Positions 1-8,198 of a DNA stretch of 14,601 nt are shown here, piece by piece; the first letter of the stretch is position 1, and each line of letters begins with the position of its first letter. Made by a program: the position numbers and the translations under genes. Source of the stretch: Bacteroidales bacterium. Lineage in GTDB: Bacteria; Bacteroidota; Bacteroidia; Bacteroidales; Bacteroidaceae. The stretch lies in assembly GCA_004558865.1 (NCBI GenBank), contig SFCY01000056.1, positions 1 to 14,601 of the forward strand, written 5' to 3'. The notes under the pieces are model-generated. The model was given only the letters and a program-made list of their open reading frames with translations, made no database searches and was not told where the DNA came from.

Positions 1-266
1 ACGTCAAGTCTCATCGGTCGTGTAGCCCGCTACACTCCCTCTTCAACTTACGTTTTGAGTCGCGATAGCTGGCAGAACCTTTTCGATAAGCCAAATGAGC
101 AGAGCCAAGCTTGCTTGGAGTCTGCCATGGCGAGAAAAGGTGGGCACTGAGCCCAACCTTTTCGATAAGCCAAATGAGCAGAGCCAAGCTTGCTTGGAGT
201 CTGCCATGGCGAGAAAAGGTGGACGCTGGGTCCAATACGCCTCGACCTAATTTTTAGAACCGACCT
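1..266 (+). repeat. Palindromic MITE-like element, copy 1 (left-truncated by window edge, two modules)
   Basis: Positions 1-61 are identical to 14151-14211 and contain the short hairpin GTGTAGCCCGCTACAC (20-35). Next come two tandem 79-bp hairpin modules (76-154 and 155-233). The element then ends in CCTAATTTTTAGAACCGACC (246-265), which is the inverted form of the end motif GGCTGGTTCTATAAATTAGG seen at 14068 and 14504. Only the right half is in the window; the left arm, present in copy 2, would lie before base 1. The element ends about 14 bp from the stop codon of queE, so its hairpins may also terminate the dnaG-queE transcript (inference). I see no coding capacity in it. Confidence 0.85.
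76..233 (+). repeat. Tandem pair of 79-bp hairpin modules
   Basis: Two exactly 79-bp units, 76-154 and 155-233, share their first 68 bases without a mismatch and differ only in the last 11. Each holds a nested hairpin: CCTTTTC pairs with GAAAAGG on the outside, GCAGA with TCTGC inside that, and CCAAGC with GCTTGG around a TT loop. The variable tail forms its own small hairpin: TGGGC/GCCCA in the first unit (141-155) and TGGAC/GTCCA in the second (220-234), each with a 5-nt loop. A third copy of the module lies at 14226-14303. Confidence 0.9.
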
Positions 267-279
267 TAACAAGCCCCGG

Positions 280-867
280 TCATTTCAATCCGATCAGCTT
301 GTGGGTCTGCAGGCTGAGCCTGAACTTTGGATGCCGCTGGATGAAGTCCACGCAGCGGCCCAGGATGGCTCGGTTGAGCGCGGCATCGCCCGTGTCGCAG
401 GGCTGGAGAAAGAAGTGGTCGGCCCGGATGTCGCACAGCCTGAGTGAACGCTCCGAGCGGAAGACATACTTCACCTCGTCGCACCGCTCCACCACAGGCT
501 GGCATTTGGGCGAGACGGTGAGCCAGTCCAAGTTGCGCGGGGGATGGTGGGTGCCGTTGCTCTCCATGGCCACAAAGTTGAATCCCGCCTCGTGGAGTGC
601 GCCGACGAGCGGCTCGTCGGCCTGAAGCGTGGGCTCGCCGCCCGTTAGCACCACCATGGGCCTCTCGGTGGCCTGGCGGCAGAGCGCGTCGGCCCGCTTC
701 ACGATTTGCTCCAAAGTGAGCTCCTCGGCGGCGGCGAAGTCGGTGTCGCAGAAGTCGCAATGCAGGTTGCACCCGCTGAAGCGGACGAAGACCGCGGCGC
801 GTCCTGTGTGGAAGCCCTCGCCCTGGAGGCTGTAGAAGATCTCGTTGACGCGGTAGAGCCTATTCAT
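280..867 (-). CDS. queE: 7-carboxy-7-deazaguanine synthase (radical SAM)
   Basis: QueE converts 6-carboxy-tetrahydropterin to 7-carboxy-7-deazaguanine, the ring-contraction step on the way to preQ0 and queuosine in tRNA. The 195-aa protein has the radical-SAM cysteines C33, C37 and C40 (CNLHCDFC), a TGGEPTL motif at 75-81 that fits SAM binding, and the QueE-like C-terminus LSLQTHKLIG. Length fits the family. The frame stays open upstream to 987, but the start at 867 is preferred because family homology begins at MNRLYRVNEIFYSLQGEG and because it gives a normal 8-bp overlap with the queD stop. It is the last gene of the dnaG operon and follows queD, the enzyme that makes its substrate. The repeat element starts just past its stop codon. 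Confidence 0.95.
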   Translation of the reverse strand: MNRLYRVNEIFYSLQGEGFHTGRAAVFVRFSGCNLHCDFCDTDFAAAEELTLEQIVKRADALCRQATERPMVVLTGGEPTLQADEPLVGALHEAGFNFVAMESNGTHHPPRNLDWLTVSPKCQPVVERCDEVKYVFRSERSLRLCDIRADHFFLQPCDTGDAALNRAILGRCVDFIQRHPKFRLSLQTHKLIGLK

Positions 868-1195
868 CCTTCTCGTATGCTGCAAGGTTGTTCTGCGTTT
901 CCGACACCTCGGCCCGATAGCAGTGGGGCACGGTGTCGACCACCCAGCGGGCGATGTTCTCGGCCGTGGGATTGAAGGGAAGCACATCGTTGAGGTTCTG
1001 ATGGTCGAGTCGGTCGGCTATCAGCTCCTTCACCTTGCTGAAATCGACCACCATCCCATTCCGGTCGAGCTCGCGCCGGCGGCAATATACGGTGATGATC
1101 CAGTTGTGTCCGTGGAGGCGGCAGCACTTGCTCGGATAGTCGAGAGTCAGATGGTGGCTTGCCGATACCTCAAGGGTCTTTTTTACGTAATACAT
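860..1195 (-). CDS. queD: 6-carboxy-5,6,7,8-tetrahydropterin synthase
   Basis: QueD converts 7,8-dihydroneopterin triphosphate to 6-carboxy-tetrahydropterin, the step before QueE in queuosine/preQ0 synthesis. The 111-aa protein aligns by eye with the short QueD/PTPS family. Zinc ligands are H14 (in SASHH), H28 and H30 (in RLHGHN). The likely catalytic cysteine is C24, four residues before H28 as in E. coli QueD. The D64-H65 pair sits in LDHQNLND, and E99 in VSET completes the active site. Its ATG directly follows the stop of the upstream TPR gene (TAAATG), and its end overlaps queE by 8 bp, which implies translational coupling. FolE, QueC and QueF are not in the window. Confidence 0.95.
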   Translation of the reverse strand: MYYVKKTLEVSASHHLTLDYPSKCCRLHGHNWIITVYCRRRELDRNGMVVDFSKVKELIADRLDHQNLNDVLPFNPTAENIARWVVDTVPHCYRAEVSETQNNLAAYEKDE

Positions 1196-2962
1196 TTATT
1201 TCGTCTTTATTTTCTGCAGATAAGCCAGTTCGTTGATGGCATAGTCGCTCGAAGAGGGGTCGTTGAGCATCGACTTGAGAAGCTTCTCGGCCTCGTCGTA
1301 TCGCTTGCACTCGATGAGCACGTAGCTCTTGCGCCGCCTGAGGAAGCTGAGGAAACTGGCCAGTGTGGCGTCGGCCTCCTTGTTGGGCGCGTCGTCATCG
1401 TCGTCGGCCTCGTCGCCGCCGGAGGAGCCGGTGGTGTCGCCCAACTCGTCGAGGTAATGGTTGATGATGTCGAGTGCCCGCAGGTCGTTGGCGTTGACCA
1501 GGCAGTTGATGTACTCCGTGGTGTAGGCGTAGCGGCGCTGGGGCAGGAGGATGTCGAGATAGTAGTAGGCCTGCTGGAAGAGTCCAAGCTCCATGTAGGA
1601 GAAGCCTAAGTAGAAGCATACGTCGTTGTAGGACTTCCAATCGTCCATCTTGGGCTGCTGTCTGGCGTGCAACTGGCGGTTGAGGCTCGCGTCGGCCTGC
1701 TCGAGCAGGCCGACGGCCTCCAAATAGCGTCCGTCGTGGAAAAGGCGTGTGCCCATGTAAACATTCTTCGCCGTATGCTCGCTAACGCTGCGCGCCAGGA
1801 GCAGCTGGTCGTCGCTGAGGTGGTCGGTGTCGCCCTTTCTCAGCTTGTCGAGCACCTCCTTATAATAATAGGTGAACTCGCTGTGGCGTTTGGCCGGGTC
1901 TACAATGTCGAAGCCGAGCAGGGCCGACTGGCAGAGGGGCCGGTTGTTGGGCGAGCCCACGGGGGTGTCGGGGCGCGAGGAGAGGGGCACCTCCATGGCC
2001 GTGGCACGATAGTAGAGGGTCTCGTCGGTGCGGTTCTCGGCGGTGAGCGCCACCACGAGCCGGCGCTCACGGCCGGGCTGCCGCTTGTCGTAGTAGTTGA
2101 GCCTCAGCACGGCGCTGTCGGCGGCGAACTCATACTCGTCTCCGCCCTCTCCGTCGTGGGTCTTCCTCACGATGGCCTTTGCGATGGCATAGTCGCTCAC
2201 GTCGTCGGTCTCCACCTTCACGGTGCTCTCGCCCACGGTCACATGGAGGCTCTTGGGCAGGAACTGCCCTATCTGGAGCAGGGAGGACAGGAGCTGGCGC
2301 AGCGTGATGGGGCGGTTGGCGTCGTCGCGCGACTGCTCTCCGGCCATCGCTGGCTGGTGGGTCATCTCCTGCTCGTGGAGCAGACTGATCTCGTGGGTGA
2401 AGTCGGCGCGCTCGGTCTCATAGTCCGACACGCCGTCGCGGCGGCTGTCCTGCAGCATGCTGTCATAGCGCTGGGCAAAGGCGTTGCGCCACTGGAACGC
2501 CTCGTCCATCGTAGCCTGCAGCAGCGAGGCGGCGTTGAGCCGGTTGACGGCGAGCGGAGCCAGGATGTGCAGGTCGACACTGTGCTTGTCGTCGTCGACG
2601 GAGTAGACGATGCGCGAGTAATGGCTGTTGACGTTGCAGAGGTTCACCACTTGGCGCACGATGTCGATGGCCGACATGGGAGCGTTGAAGAAGAAGAGGA
2701 ATACCATCTCGGCCGTTGCGTCCTCGCTGTTGATGCGTATGCTGAAATGGCCGCCCTGATAGTCGTAGTTGCATACCAGCACGCGGTTGTCCCACCGCCA
2801 TGAGGGCTTGCACGAGAGCTTGCGCAGGGCGCGCCTCAGGAGCAGGCGCAGCTGGTCGAGCCCAAGAGGCTGCTCGCGCAGGTAGCTGCGATAGAGGCTC
2901 TTGCCGGTGTAGGCCGCCAGCAGGAGTGTGATTAGGGATATGATGATGTCGTAAAGGTCCAT
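1196..2962 (-). CDS. Membrane-anchored protein with YbjN-like and TPR regions, function unknown
   Basis: This 588-aa protein is not one I can name. Residues 5-18 form a hydrophobic segment after a short acidic start, so it is probably an N-terminally anchored protein with a cytoplasmic body (inference). Residues 55-165 resemble YbjN/secretion-chaperone-like folds: a beta-rich stretch with FSIRINSEDATAEMVFLFFF, then a long helix. A middle part of similar size (about 210-320) could be a second such domain. Residues 385-588 look like TPR repeats (helix pairs near 395-425, 445-475, 480-507 and 550-588). They are broken at about 515-532 by an acidic linker with six consecutive Asp residues. The gene lies 6 bp after dnaG and abuts queD with no gap, so it is co-transcribed with both. 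The domain assignments are by eye only. Confidence 0.75.
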   Translation of the reverse strand: MDLYDIIISLITLLLAAYTGKSLYRSYLREQPLGLDQLRLLLRRALRKLSCKPSWRWDNRVLVCNYDYQGGHFSIRINSEDATAEMVFLFFFNAPMSAIDIVRQVVNLCNVNSHYSRIVYSVDDDKHSVDLHILAPLAVNRLNAASLLQATMDEAFQWRNAFAQRYDSMLQDSRRDGVSDYETERADFTHEISLLHEQEMTHQPAMAGEQSRDDANRPITLRQLLSSLLQIGQFLPKSLHVTVGESTVKVETDDVSDYAIAKAIVRKTHDGEGGDEYEFAADSAVLRLNYYDKRQPGRERRLVVALTAENRTDETLYYRATAMEVPLSSRPDTPVGSPNNRPLCQSALLGFDIVDPAKRHSEFTYYYKEVLDKLRKGDTDHLSDDQLLLARSVSEHTAKNVYMGTRLFHDGRYLEAVGLLEQADASLNRQLHARQQPKMDDWKSYNDVCFYLGFSYMELGLFQQAYYYLDILLPQRRYAYTTEYINCLVNANDLRALDIINHYLDELGDTTGSSGGDEADDDDDAPNKEADATLASFLSFLRRRKSYVLIECKRYDEAEKLLKSMLNDPSSSDYAINELAYLQKIKTK

Positions 2963-2968
2963 AGCTTC

Positions 2969-4903
2969 TTATCTTATGATGATGTCGTTGCCAAGCTGCT
3001 TGGCCAGTTGGTTGCGGATGGTCTGGTAGTCCTTGAACTGGGCCATCAGCTCCATCAGCCGTTCGCGGTCGTTGCGGGCGGCGGCTATCTGGAGTTTCAA
3101 GTCCTTCAGCCGGCCCTCCACGATGTCGAGTCGGAAGTCGAGCAGGAGGTGCATCACATCGCGCCGGATGGTCTCTGGCGTCACCTTCACCTGCTGGCTC
3201 TCGGAGAGCACGAAGCGCTCGGTGGTCAGCTCGTTGGCGATGCGGCTCACCTCGATGTCGGGATGGTGGATGAAGAAAGGCTCGGCCTTGAAGCCGCTGT
3301 CCGCGCTGTGCGCGTTGGCCTCCTCGATGATGCGGTTGAAGAGGGGGTTGTGGAGCTTCAGTTCGTCGGCGGTGAGGTTGTAGTGCACATACTGCGCCAC
3401 GTTGAAGTTGAATGTGTTGCCCTCCTCGTCCTGCACGTCCTCGAAGATGACCACCTCGCCCCACTTCACCACGGCCCTGACGATGAGCGACTCCACGCGC
3501 GCCTCCTGGTGCTGGGCCACCTGCTGTGGGTTTTGGGGCTGGTCTTGGGCCGCCACTCCATGGTTGTCGGCGGGCCGCTGTCCGGGTAGTCCGCGCTGCT
3601 GGCGGATGTAGCGGTTCATCTGGTTGATGAGTGTTCCTTCGTTCATCCCCATCCGCTCGGCGCAGTCGTGCAGATAGATGTCGCGCAGCGTTTGGTCGGG
3701 AATCACGGCTATGGAGGCCACGATGGAGTTGATGCCCGCCGAGCGCTTCTGGGGGTCGCGCTCGTTCTTCAGCAGCAGGTCGGTCTTGAACTGGATGAAG
3801 TCGGTCTGGTTCTCCTCGATGTATTTTCTGAAGTCTTCCGCCGTATGCTTGCGGGCGAAGCTGTCGGGGTCGTCGTCGTCGGGCAGCAGCAGCACGCGCA
3901 GGTTCATGCCCTCGGCGAGCAGCATGTCGGTGCCGCGCATGGCGGCATGGATGCCTGCCGCGTCGCCGTCGTAGAGCAGGGTGATGTTGTTGGTGAAGCG
4001 GTGGAGCAGGTGGATCTGCTGCAAGGTGAGCGCGGTGCCGGAGTTGGCCACCACATTCTCTATGCCGCACTGGAACATGGAGATGACGTCGGCCTGTCCC
4101 TCCACCATATACACGCGGTCCTCCTTGGCGATGGCGCGCTTGGCCTGGTAGATGCCATAGAGCTCGTTGGCCTTGTGGTAGATGTCGGAGTCGGGCGAGT
4201 TGACGTATTTCTGGTTGACGCCCTTCGTGCGTGAGTCGAGCACGCGGGCAGTGAAGCCCACCACCTTGCCGCTCACGCCAATCCATGGGAACACCACGCG
4301 CCCGGCATAGCGGTCGATGAGCTCGCCGCGGTCGTTCTTGTAGCAGATGCCGGTCTTGAGCAGAAACTCTTCCTTGTAGCCTTGCCCAAGGGCGGCCTTG
4401 CCCAGGGCATGGCGGTCGGAGAGGTCGAAGCCCAACTGGAAGGTCCGAATCACGTCGTCGCGGAAGCCGCGCGAGCGGAAATACTGCATGCCCACGGCGA
4501 TGCCGTCGGGGTCGTTGTGGAGCAGGCCCTGGAAATATTTGTTGGCCCAGTCGTTGACGATGTACATCGACTCGCGCTCACTCTGTGCCTGTCGCTCGCC
4601 GTCGGTGAGCTCGCGCTCGTGAATCTCGATGTGGTATTTCTTCGCCAGCCAGCGCAGTGCCTCGGGATAGGTCATCTGCTCGTGCTCCATGATGAAGCTC
4701 ACGGAGTCGCCCCCCTTGCCGCAGCCGAAGCAGTGGCAGGTGCCGCGGGCGGGAGAGACGATGAACGACGGAGTCTTCTCGTTGTGGAAGGGGCACAGTC
4801 CCTTGTAGTTGCTGCCGCTGCGGCGCAACGTCACAAACTCTGAGACGACATCAACAATGTTGGCTGCCGCCTTGATTCTCTCCACTGTCGCTCTGTCTAT
4901 CAT
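2969..4903 (-). CDS. dnaG: DNA primase
   Basis: DnaG makes the RNA primers for DNA replication. The 644-aa protein has the expected order. An N-terminal CHC2 zinc finger has C37, H40, C58 and C61 (in CPFHNEKTPSF and CFGCGKGGD). The catalytic core carries the TOPRIM residues E268 (EGQADVIS), D312 and D314 (LLYDGDAAG). A helical C-terminal region is suited to binding the DnaB helicase. The frame continues upstream to 4936, but the start at 4903 (MIDRATVERIK) is preferred. It matches family N-termini, and the longer form would begin in the -7 promoter box at 4934-4941. It is the first gene of the operon with the TPR gene, queD and queE. The Gln after EG, where Tyr is common, is a mild variant that leaves the metal-binding acids intact. 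Confidence 0.97.
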   Translation of the reverse strand: MIDRATVERIKAAANIVDVVSEFVTLRRSGSNYKGLCPFHNEKTPSFIVSPARGTCHCFGCGKGGDSVSFIMEHEQMTYPEALRWLAKKYHIEIHERELTDGERQAQSERESMYIVNDWANKYFQGLLHNDPDGIAVGMQYFRSRGFRDDVIRTFQLGFDLSDRHALGKAALGQGYKEEFLLKTGICYKNDRGELIDRYAGRVVFPWIGVSGKVVGFTARVLDSRTKGVNQKYVNSPDSDIYHKANELYGIYQAKRAIAKEDRVYMVEGQADVISMFQCGIENVVANSGTALTLQQIHLLHRFTNNITLLYDGDAAGIHAAMRGTDMLLAEGMNLRVLLLPDDDDPDSFARKHTAEDFRKYIEENQTDFIQFKTDLLLKNERDPQKRSAGINSIVASIAVIPDQTLRDIYLHDCAERMGMNEGTLINQMNRYIRQQRGLPGQRPADNHGVAAQDQPQNPQQVAQHQEARVESLIVRAVVKWGEVVIFEDVQDEEGNTFNFNVAQYVHYNLTADELKLHNPLFNRIIEEANAHSADSGFKAEPFFIHHPDIEVSRIANELTTERFVLSESQQVKVTPETIRRDVMHLLLDFRLDIVEGRLKDLKLQIAAARNDRERLMELMAQFKDYQTIRNQLAKQLGNDIIIR

Positions 4904-4933
4904 CTTTGCTCTTTTTCCTTTTTGTCTCTCATG

Positions 4934-4941
4934 CAAAGATA
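4934..4941 (-). promoter_or_regulatory. Probable -7 box of the dnaG promoter
   Basis: Read on the minus strand the sequence is TATCTTTG, a match to the Bacteroidota -7 consensus TAnnTTTG. It lies 30 bp upstream of the dnaG ATG, which gives a leader of roughly 25 nt. I see no good TTTG about 20 bp further upstream, so the -33 element is weak or absent. Confidence 0.6.
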
Positions 4942-5103
4942 ATGCATTAATTTGGAATAACCGCAGGGAAAGAACAAAAAAAGATAGTATCCGCTCAGCG
5001 AATGTCGGCTTTCATAAAAATCGCCCCGCGAAAGAAACAGGGGGAGTTTAATCAGAACGATATTTGGGGTACACCATATTGAACACCCCATAAAGTTTTT
5101 CAA

Positions 5104-5144
5104 CGAATAACTCGAATGGCCCGAATATGGATTCGATTAATTCG
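5104..5144. repeat. AT-rich imperfect palindrome
   Basis: The arms CGAATAACTCGAAT (5104-5117) and ATTCGATTAATTCG (5131-5144) are imperfect inverted repeats around a 13-nt centre. They resemble degenerate intergenic palindromes. The position, about 200 bp upstream of dnaG and 220 bp past the terminator, gives no clear role. Confidence 0.45.
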
Positions 5145-5349
5145 CTGAAATAGTAATGATTGGAGGTATGAGCGAGGGTGATGGCCTGCAATCAGCTGAA
5201 TGGTTGCAAAAGACAACCACGTCTGGCAGAGACAAGACAATGCGTGGGGAGTCCATAAGTGTTCTCCCGGCGCTTAGTCTTTTTTCTTGTTTCGCCATAA
5301 GGACACCCGCATGGAATGATTTCAGAGAGTCACAGAGCTTGCTCAAAAA

Positions 5350-5400
5350 GGTGACGAAAACAGAAAAGCTGCTCGACGCCCAATGGGGCATCGAGCAGCT
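5350..5400 (-). terminator. Rho-independent terminator of alaS
   Basis: On the minus strand, AGCTGCTCGA (5400-5391) pairs perfectly with TCGAGCAGCT (5376-5367), and GC pairs extend the stem toward the loop. The T-rich run TTTTCTGTTTTCG follows directly. It lies about 85 bp past the alaS stop, the normal place for a terminator. Confidence 0.8.
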
Positions 5401-5484
5401 GCTGTATTGTTGGCGGTGGGGGGGAATCCGGCCGCCTGTTCTCGTTGATGGCTGGGGCTTCAGCCGGCGGTGGCGACGCTGCGG

Positions 5485-8145
5485 TCAGAGGTTGCAGAGC
5501 GCCACGATCTTGTCCACGGCCGCGGAGAGGCCGTCGGTGTCCTTGCCGCCGGCCTGGGCGAAGTGGGGCTGGCCACCGCCGCCTCCCTTGATGAGCTTTG
5601 CGGCCTCGCGCACCATCTTGCCGGCATTTAGGTCGTGGCTCTTCACCATGTCGTCGCTGAACATCACGCTCAACATGGGTTTGCCCTCATGGATGGAACC
5701 CACCACGCAGACGAGATTCTCGGGCGCGGCCTCGCGGATCTTGAACACGAGGTCCTTGGCCAGGTTGGGACGGATGGGCAGGATGGCCTTGACCACCTTC
5801 ACGCCGTTCACGTCTACGGCGGTGTTGAGCAGCCGCTCCTTGGAGCGCTCCACCAACTGGCTTTGGAACTTCTCTATCTCCTTCTGCATGCTGTCGTGCT
5901 CCTCGATGTATTTCGCCACGGTGGCCCTCAGGTCCTTGGAGTTGTTGAACAGCTGTCGGATTTCCTTCAGCGTGTCCTCCAAGTTGTAGATCACCTCCTC
6001 GCAGGCCTTGCCGGTGAGGGCCTCGATGCGGCGCACTCCCGCTGCCACGCTGCTCTCGGCCACAATCTTGAAGAAGCCGATGTGGCCGGTGGACTTGGCA
6101 TGGATGCCGCCGCAGAACTCGCAGCTGGGGCCGAAGCGCACCACGCGCACCTTGTCGCCGTATTTCTCGCCGAAGAGGGCCACGGCGCCGAGTTCCTTAG
6201 CCTCCTCCAAAGGCATGTCGCGCCGCTCGTCGAGGGGCAGGTCTTGGCGAATCATGTCGTTGACGATGGTCTCCACCTTGCGCAGCTCCTCGTCGGTGAC
6301 CTTTTGGAAATGGCTGAAGTCGAAGCGCAGCGTGTTGGCGTCGACATACGAGCCTTTCTGCTCCACGTGGTCGCCCAGCACCTGCTTGAGGGCATAGTCC
6401 AAGAGGTGGGTGGCGGTGTGGTTGGCGGCGGAGCCGTTGCGCTTGTCCACGTCTACGCAGGCCATGAAGTCGGCCGTGGGGTCCTTGGGCAGCTGTCTCA
6501 CGATGTGGATGCTCTGGTTGTTCTCGCGCTTGGTGTCGACGACCTCCACGGTCTCGTCGGCTGAGACGAGCACGCCCACGTCGCCCACCTGGCCGCCCAT
6601 CTCGCCGTAGAAGGGTGTATAGTCGAGCACGAGTTCATAGAAGGAGTGCTTCTTCTGGGTCACCTTGCGATAGCGCAGGATGTGGCACTCGTATTCCGTA
6701 TAGTCGTAGCCCACAAACTCCTGTTCGCCGGGGCGCAGCTCTGTCCAGTCGCCGTTCTCCACGGTGGCGGCGTTGCGGGCGCGCTCCTTCTGCTTCTTCA
6801 TTTCCTTGTCGAAGCCATCCACGTCGACGGTGTAGCCGTTCTCGCGGCAGATGAGTTCCGTGAGGTCGAGCGGGAATCCGTAGGTGTCGAAAAGGCGGAA
6901 GGCCGACTCGCCGTCGAGCTGTGTCTTGCCGTGGGCCTTCAGCTCGTCCATGTCGCCGTTGAGCAGGTTGATGCCCTTGTCGAGGGTGCGCAGGAAGGAG
7001 TCTTCCTCCTCCTTTATCACTCGGGTGATGAGTTCCTGCTGTTGCAGCAGCTCGGGATAGGCCTCGCCCATTTCCTGCACGAGCACGGGCATGAGCTTGT
7101 ACATGAAGGCCTCCTTCTGCCCCAAGAAGGTGTAGGCGTAGCGCACGGCGCGTCGCAGGATGCGCCTTATCACGTAGCCGGCCTTGGCGTTTCCGGGCAG
7201 CTGTCCGTCGGCGATGGAGAAGGCCACGGCGCGCAGGTGGTCGGCCACCACACGCATGGCGATGTCTGTCTTCTCCTGTTCGTTGGCTCCCTCTCCGTTC
7301 TCTGCCGAGGGTACGGTGAAGCCGTATTTCTTGCCCGAGAGGCGTTCTATCTCCATGATGATGGGCTGGAACACGTCGGTGTCGTAGTTGGAGTTCTTGC
7401 CCTGGAGCATGCGCACCAGTCGCTCGAATCCCATTCCGGTGTCGATCACGTGCATGGGCAGAGGCTCCAGCGAGCCGTCGGCCTTGCGGTTGAACTGCAT
7501 GAACACGATGTTCCAGATTTCTATCACCTGCGGGTTGTCCTTGTTGACGAGGTCGCGTCCCGCCACGCGTGCCTTCTCCTCCTCGGGGCGCGAGTCTACG
7601 TGGATTTCAGAGCAGGGGCCGCAGGGGCCAGTGTTGCCCATCTCCCAGAAGTTGTCGTGCTTGTTGCCGTTGAGGATGTGGTCGGCCGGCACGTGCTTGG
7701 CCCAGCACTTGGCGGCTTCCTCGTCGCGGGGGATGTTGTCCTCAGGGCTTCCCTCAAACACCGTCACGTAGAGGTCGGCGGGGTTGAGGTGCAGCACGTC
7801 GACGAGATACTCCCAGGCATAGTCGATGGCGCCCTCCTTGAAATAGTCGCCAAAGCTCCAGTTGCCCAGCATCTCGAACATGGTGTGGTGGTAGGTATCG
7901 TGCCCCACCTCCTCCAGGTCGTTGTGCTTGCCGCTGACGCGCAGGCACTTCTGCGAGTCGGCGCGGCGGCGTGGCTCAGGGTTCTTGGTTCCCAAGATGA
8001 TGTCTTTCCACTGGTTCATGCCGGCGTTGGTAAACATAAGGGTAGGGTCATCCTTGATCACCATCGGAGCCGACGGCACAATGACATGCCCTTTTGACTC
8101 GAAGAATTTCTTGAATGAGTCGCGGATTTCGTTTGCAGTCATCAT
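5485..8145 (-). CDS. alaS: Alanyl-tRNA synthetase
   Basis: AlaRS charges tRNA-Ala and clears mischarged Ser/Gly-tRNA with its editing domain. The 886-aa protein has the usual full length and order. The class II catalytic core runs from the N-terminus (MFTNAGMNQWKD early on; a GFERL motif later). The editing domain carries the zinc-site residues H576, H580 (HTATH), C678 and H682 (CGGIH). The C-terminal domain ends with the glycine-rich GGGGGQPHFAQAGG stretch. Two ATGs stand in tandem at 8145 and 8142, and either could be the start; 8145 is used. It appears monocistronic, with a promoter box at 8191-8198 and a strong terminator at 5350-5400. Confidence 0.97.
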   Translation of the reverse strand: MMTANEIRDSFKKFFESKGHVIVPSAPMVIKDDPTLMFTNAGMNQWKDIILGTKNPEPRRRADSQKCLRVSGKHNDLEEVGHDTYHHTMFEMLGNWSFGDYFKEGAIDYAWEYLVDVLHLNPADLYVTVFEGSPEDNIPRDEEAAKCWAKHVPADHILNGNKHDNFWEMGNTGPCGPCSEIHVDSRPEEEKARVAGRDLVNKDNPQVIEIWNIVFMQFNRKADGSLEPLPMHVIDTGMGFERLVRMLQGKNSNYDTDVFQPIIMEIERLSGKKYGFTVPSAENGEGANEQEKTDIAMRVVADHLRAVAFSIADGQLPGNAKAGYVIRRILRRAVRYAYTFLGQKEAFMYKLMPVLVQEMGEAYPELLQQQELITRVIKEEEDSFLRTLDKGINLLNGDMDELKAHGKTQLDGESAFRLFDTYGFPLDLTELICRENGYTVDVDGFDKEMKKQKERARNAATVENGDWTELRPGEQEFVGYDYTEYECHILRYRKVTQKKHSFYELVLDYTPFYGEMGGQVGDVGVLVSADETVEVVDTKRENNQSIHIVRQLPKDPTADFMACVDVDKRNGSAANHTATHLLDYALKQVLGDHVEQKGSYVDANTLRFDFSHFQKVTDEELRKVETIVNDMIRQDLPLDERRDMPLEEAKELGAVALFGEKYGDKVRVVRFGPSCEFCGGIHAKSTGHIGFFKIVAESSVAAGVRRIEALTGKACEEVIYNLEDTLKEIRQLFNNSKDLRATVAKYIEEHDSMQKEIEKFQSQLVERSKERLLNTAVDVNGVKVVKAILPIRPNLAKDLVFKIREAAPENLVCVVGSIHEGKPMLSVMFSDDMVKSHDLNAGKMVREAAKLIKGGGGGQPHFAQAGGKDTDGLSAAVDKIVALCNL

Positions 8146-8190
8146 TTTGCTTTATCTTGTTTTTTGTTTCTTATCCTAAATTTCATCCTG

Positions 8191-8198
8191 CAAAGTTA
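8191..8198 (-). promoter_or_regulatory. Probable -7 box of the alaS promoter
   Basis: Read on the minus strand this is TAACTTTG, matching TAnnTTTG, 45 bp upstream of the alaS ATG. A TTG lies 24 bp further upstream, longer than the usual 19-21 bp spacing, so the -33 part is uncertain. Confidence 0.6.

Larger units (their letters stand above)
4904..5484. other. Intergenic region between alaS and dnaG
   Basis: No convincing gene lies here. The stretch holds the dnaG -7 box (4934-4941), the alaS terminator (5350-5400) and an imperfect AT-rich inverted repeat, CGAATAACTCGAAT at 5104-5117 against ATTCGATTAATTCG at 5131-5144. A plus-strand frame opens at 5156 but runs antisense through the end of alaS and is rejected. 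The 12-mer TATGAGCGAGGG near 5166-5177 recurs in the spacer upstream of alaS on the other strand, which may be chance. Confidence 0.6.

Noticed and set aside
860..987. Longer QueE with 40 extra N-terminal residues
   Set aside because: The extra part overlaps queD over most of its length and has no similarity to QueE; the ATG at 867 gives the normal family start.
1667..2803. Plus-strand frame of 378 codons antisense to the TPR gene
   Set aside because: Its composition is typical of the complement of GC-rich coding sequence, and the minus strand fits the operon with exact gene junctions.
2463..4286. Long minus-strand frame of 607 codons overlapping dnaG and the TPR gene
   Set aside because: It is a different frame on the same strand, rich in Arg, Pro and His, and spans two real genes; typical shadow frame.
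6646..8097. Plus-strand frame of 483 codons antisense to alaS
   Set aside because: It lies wholly opposite a motif-complete AlaRS, and its low-complexity Val/Leu/His-rich translation is an antisense artefact.
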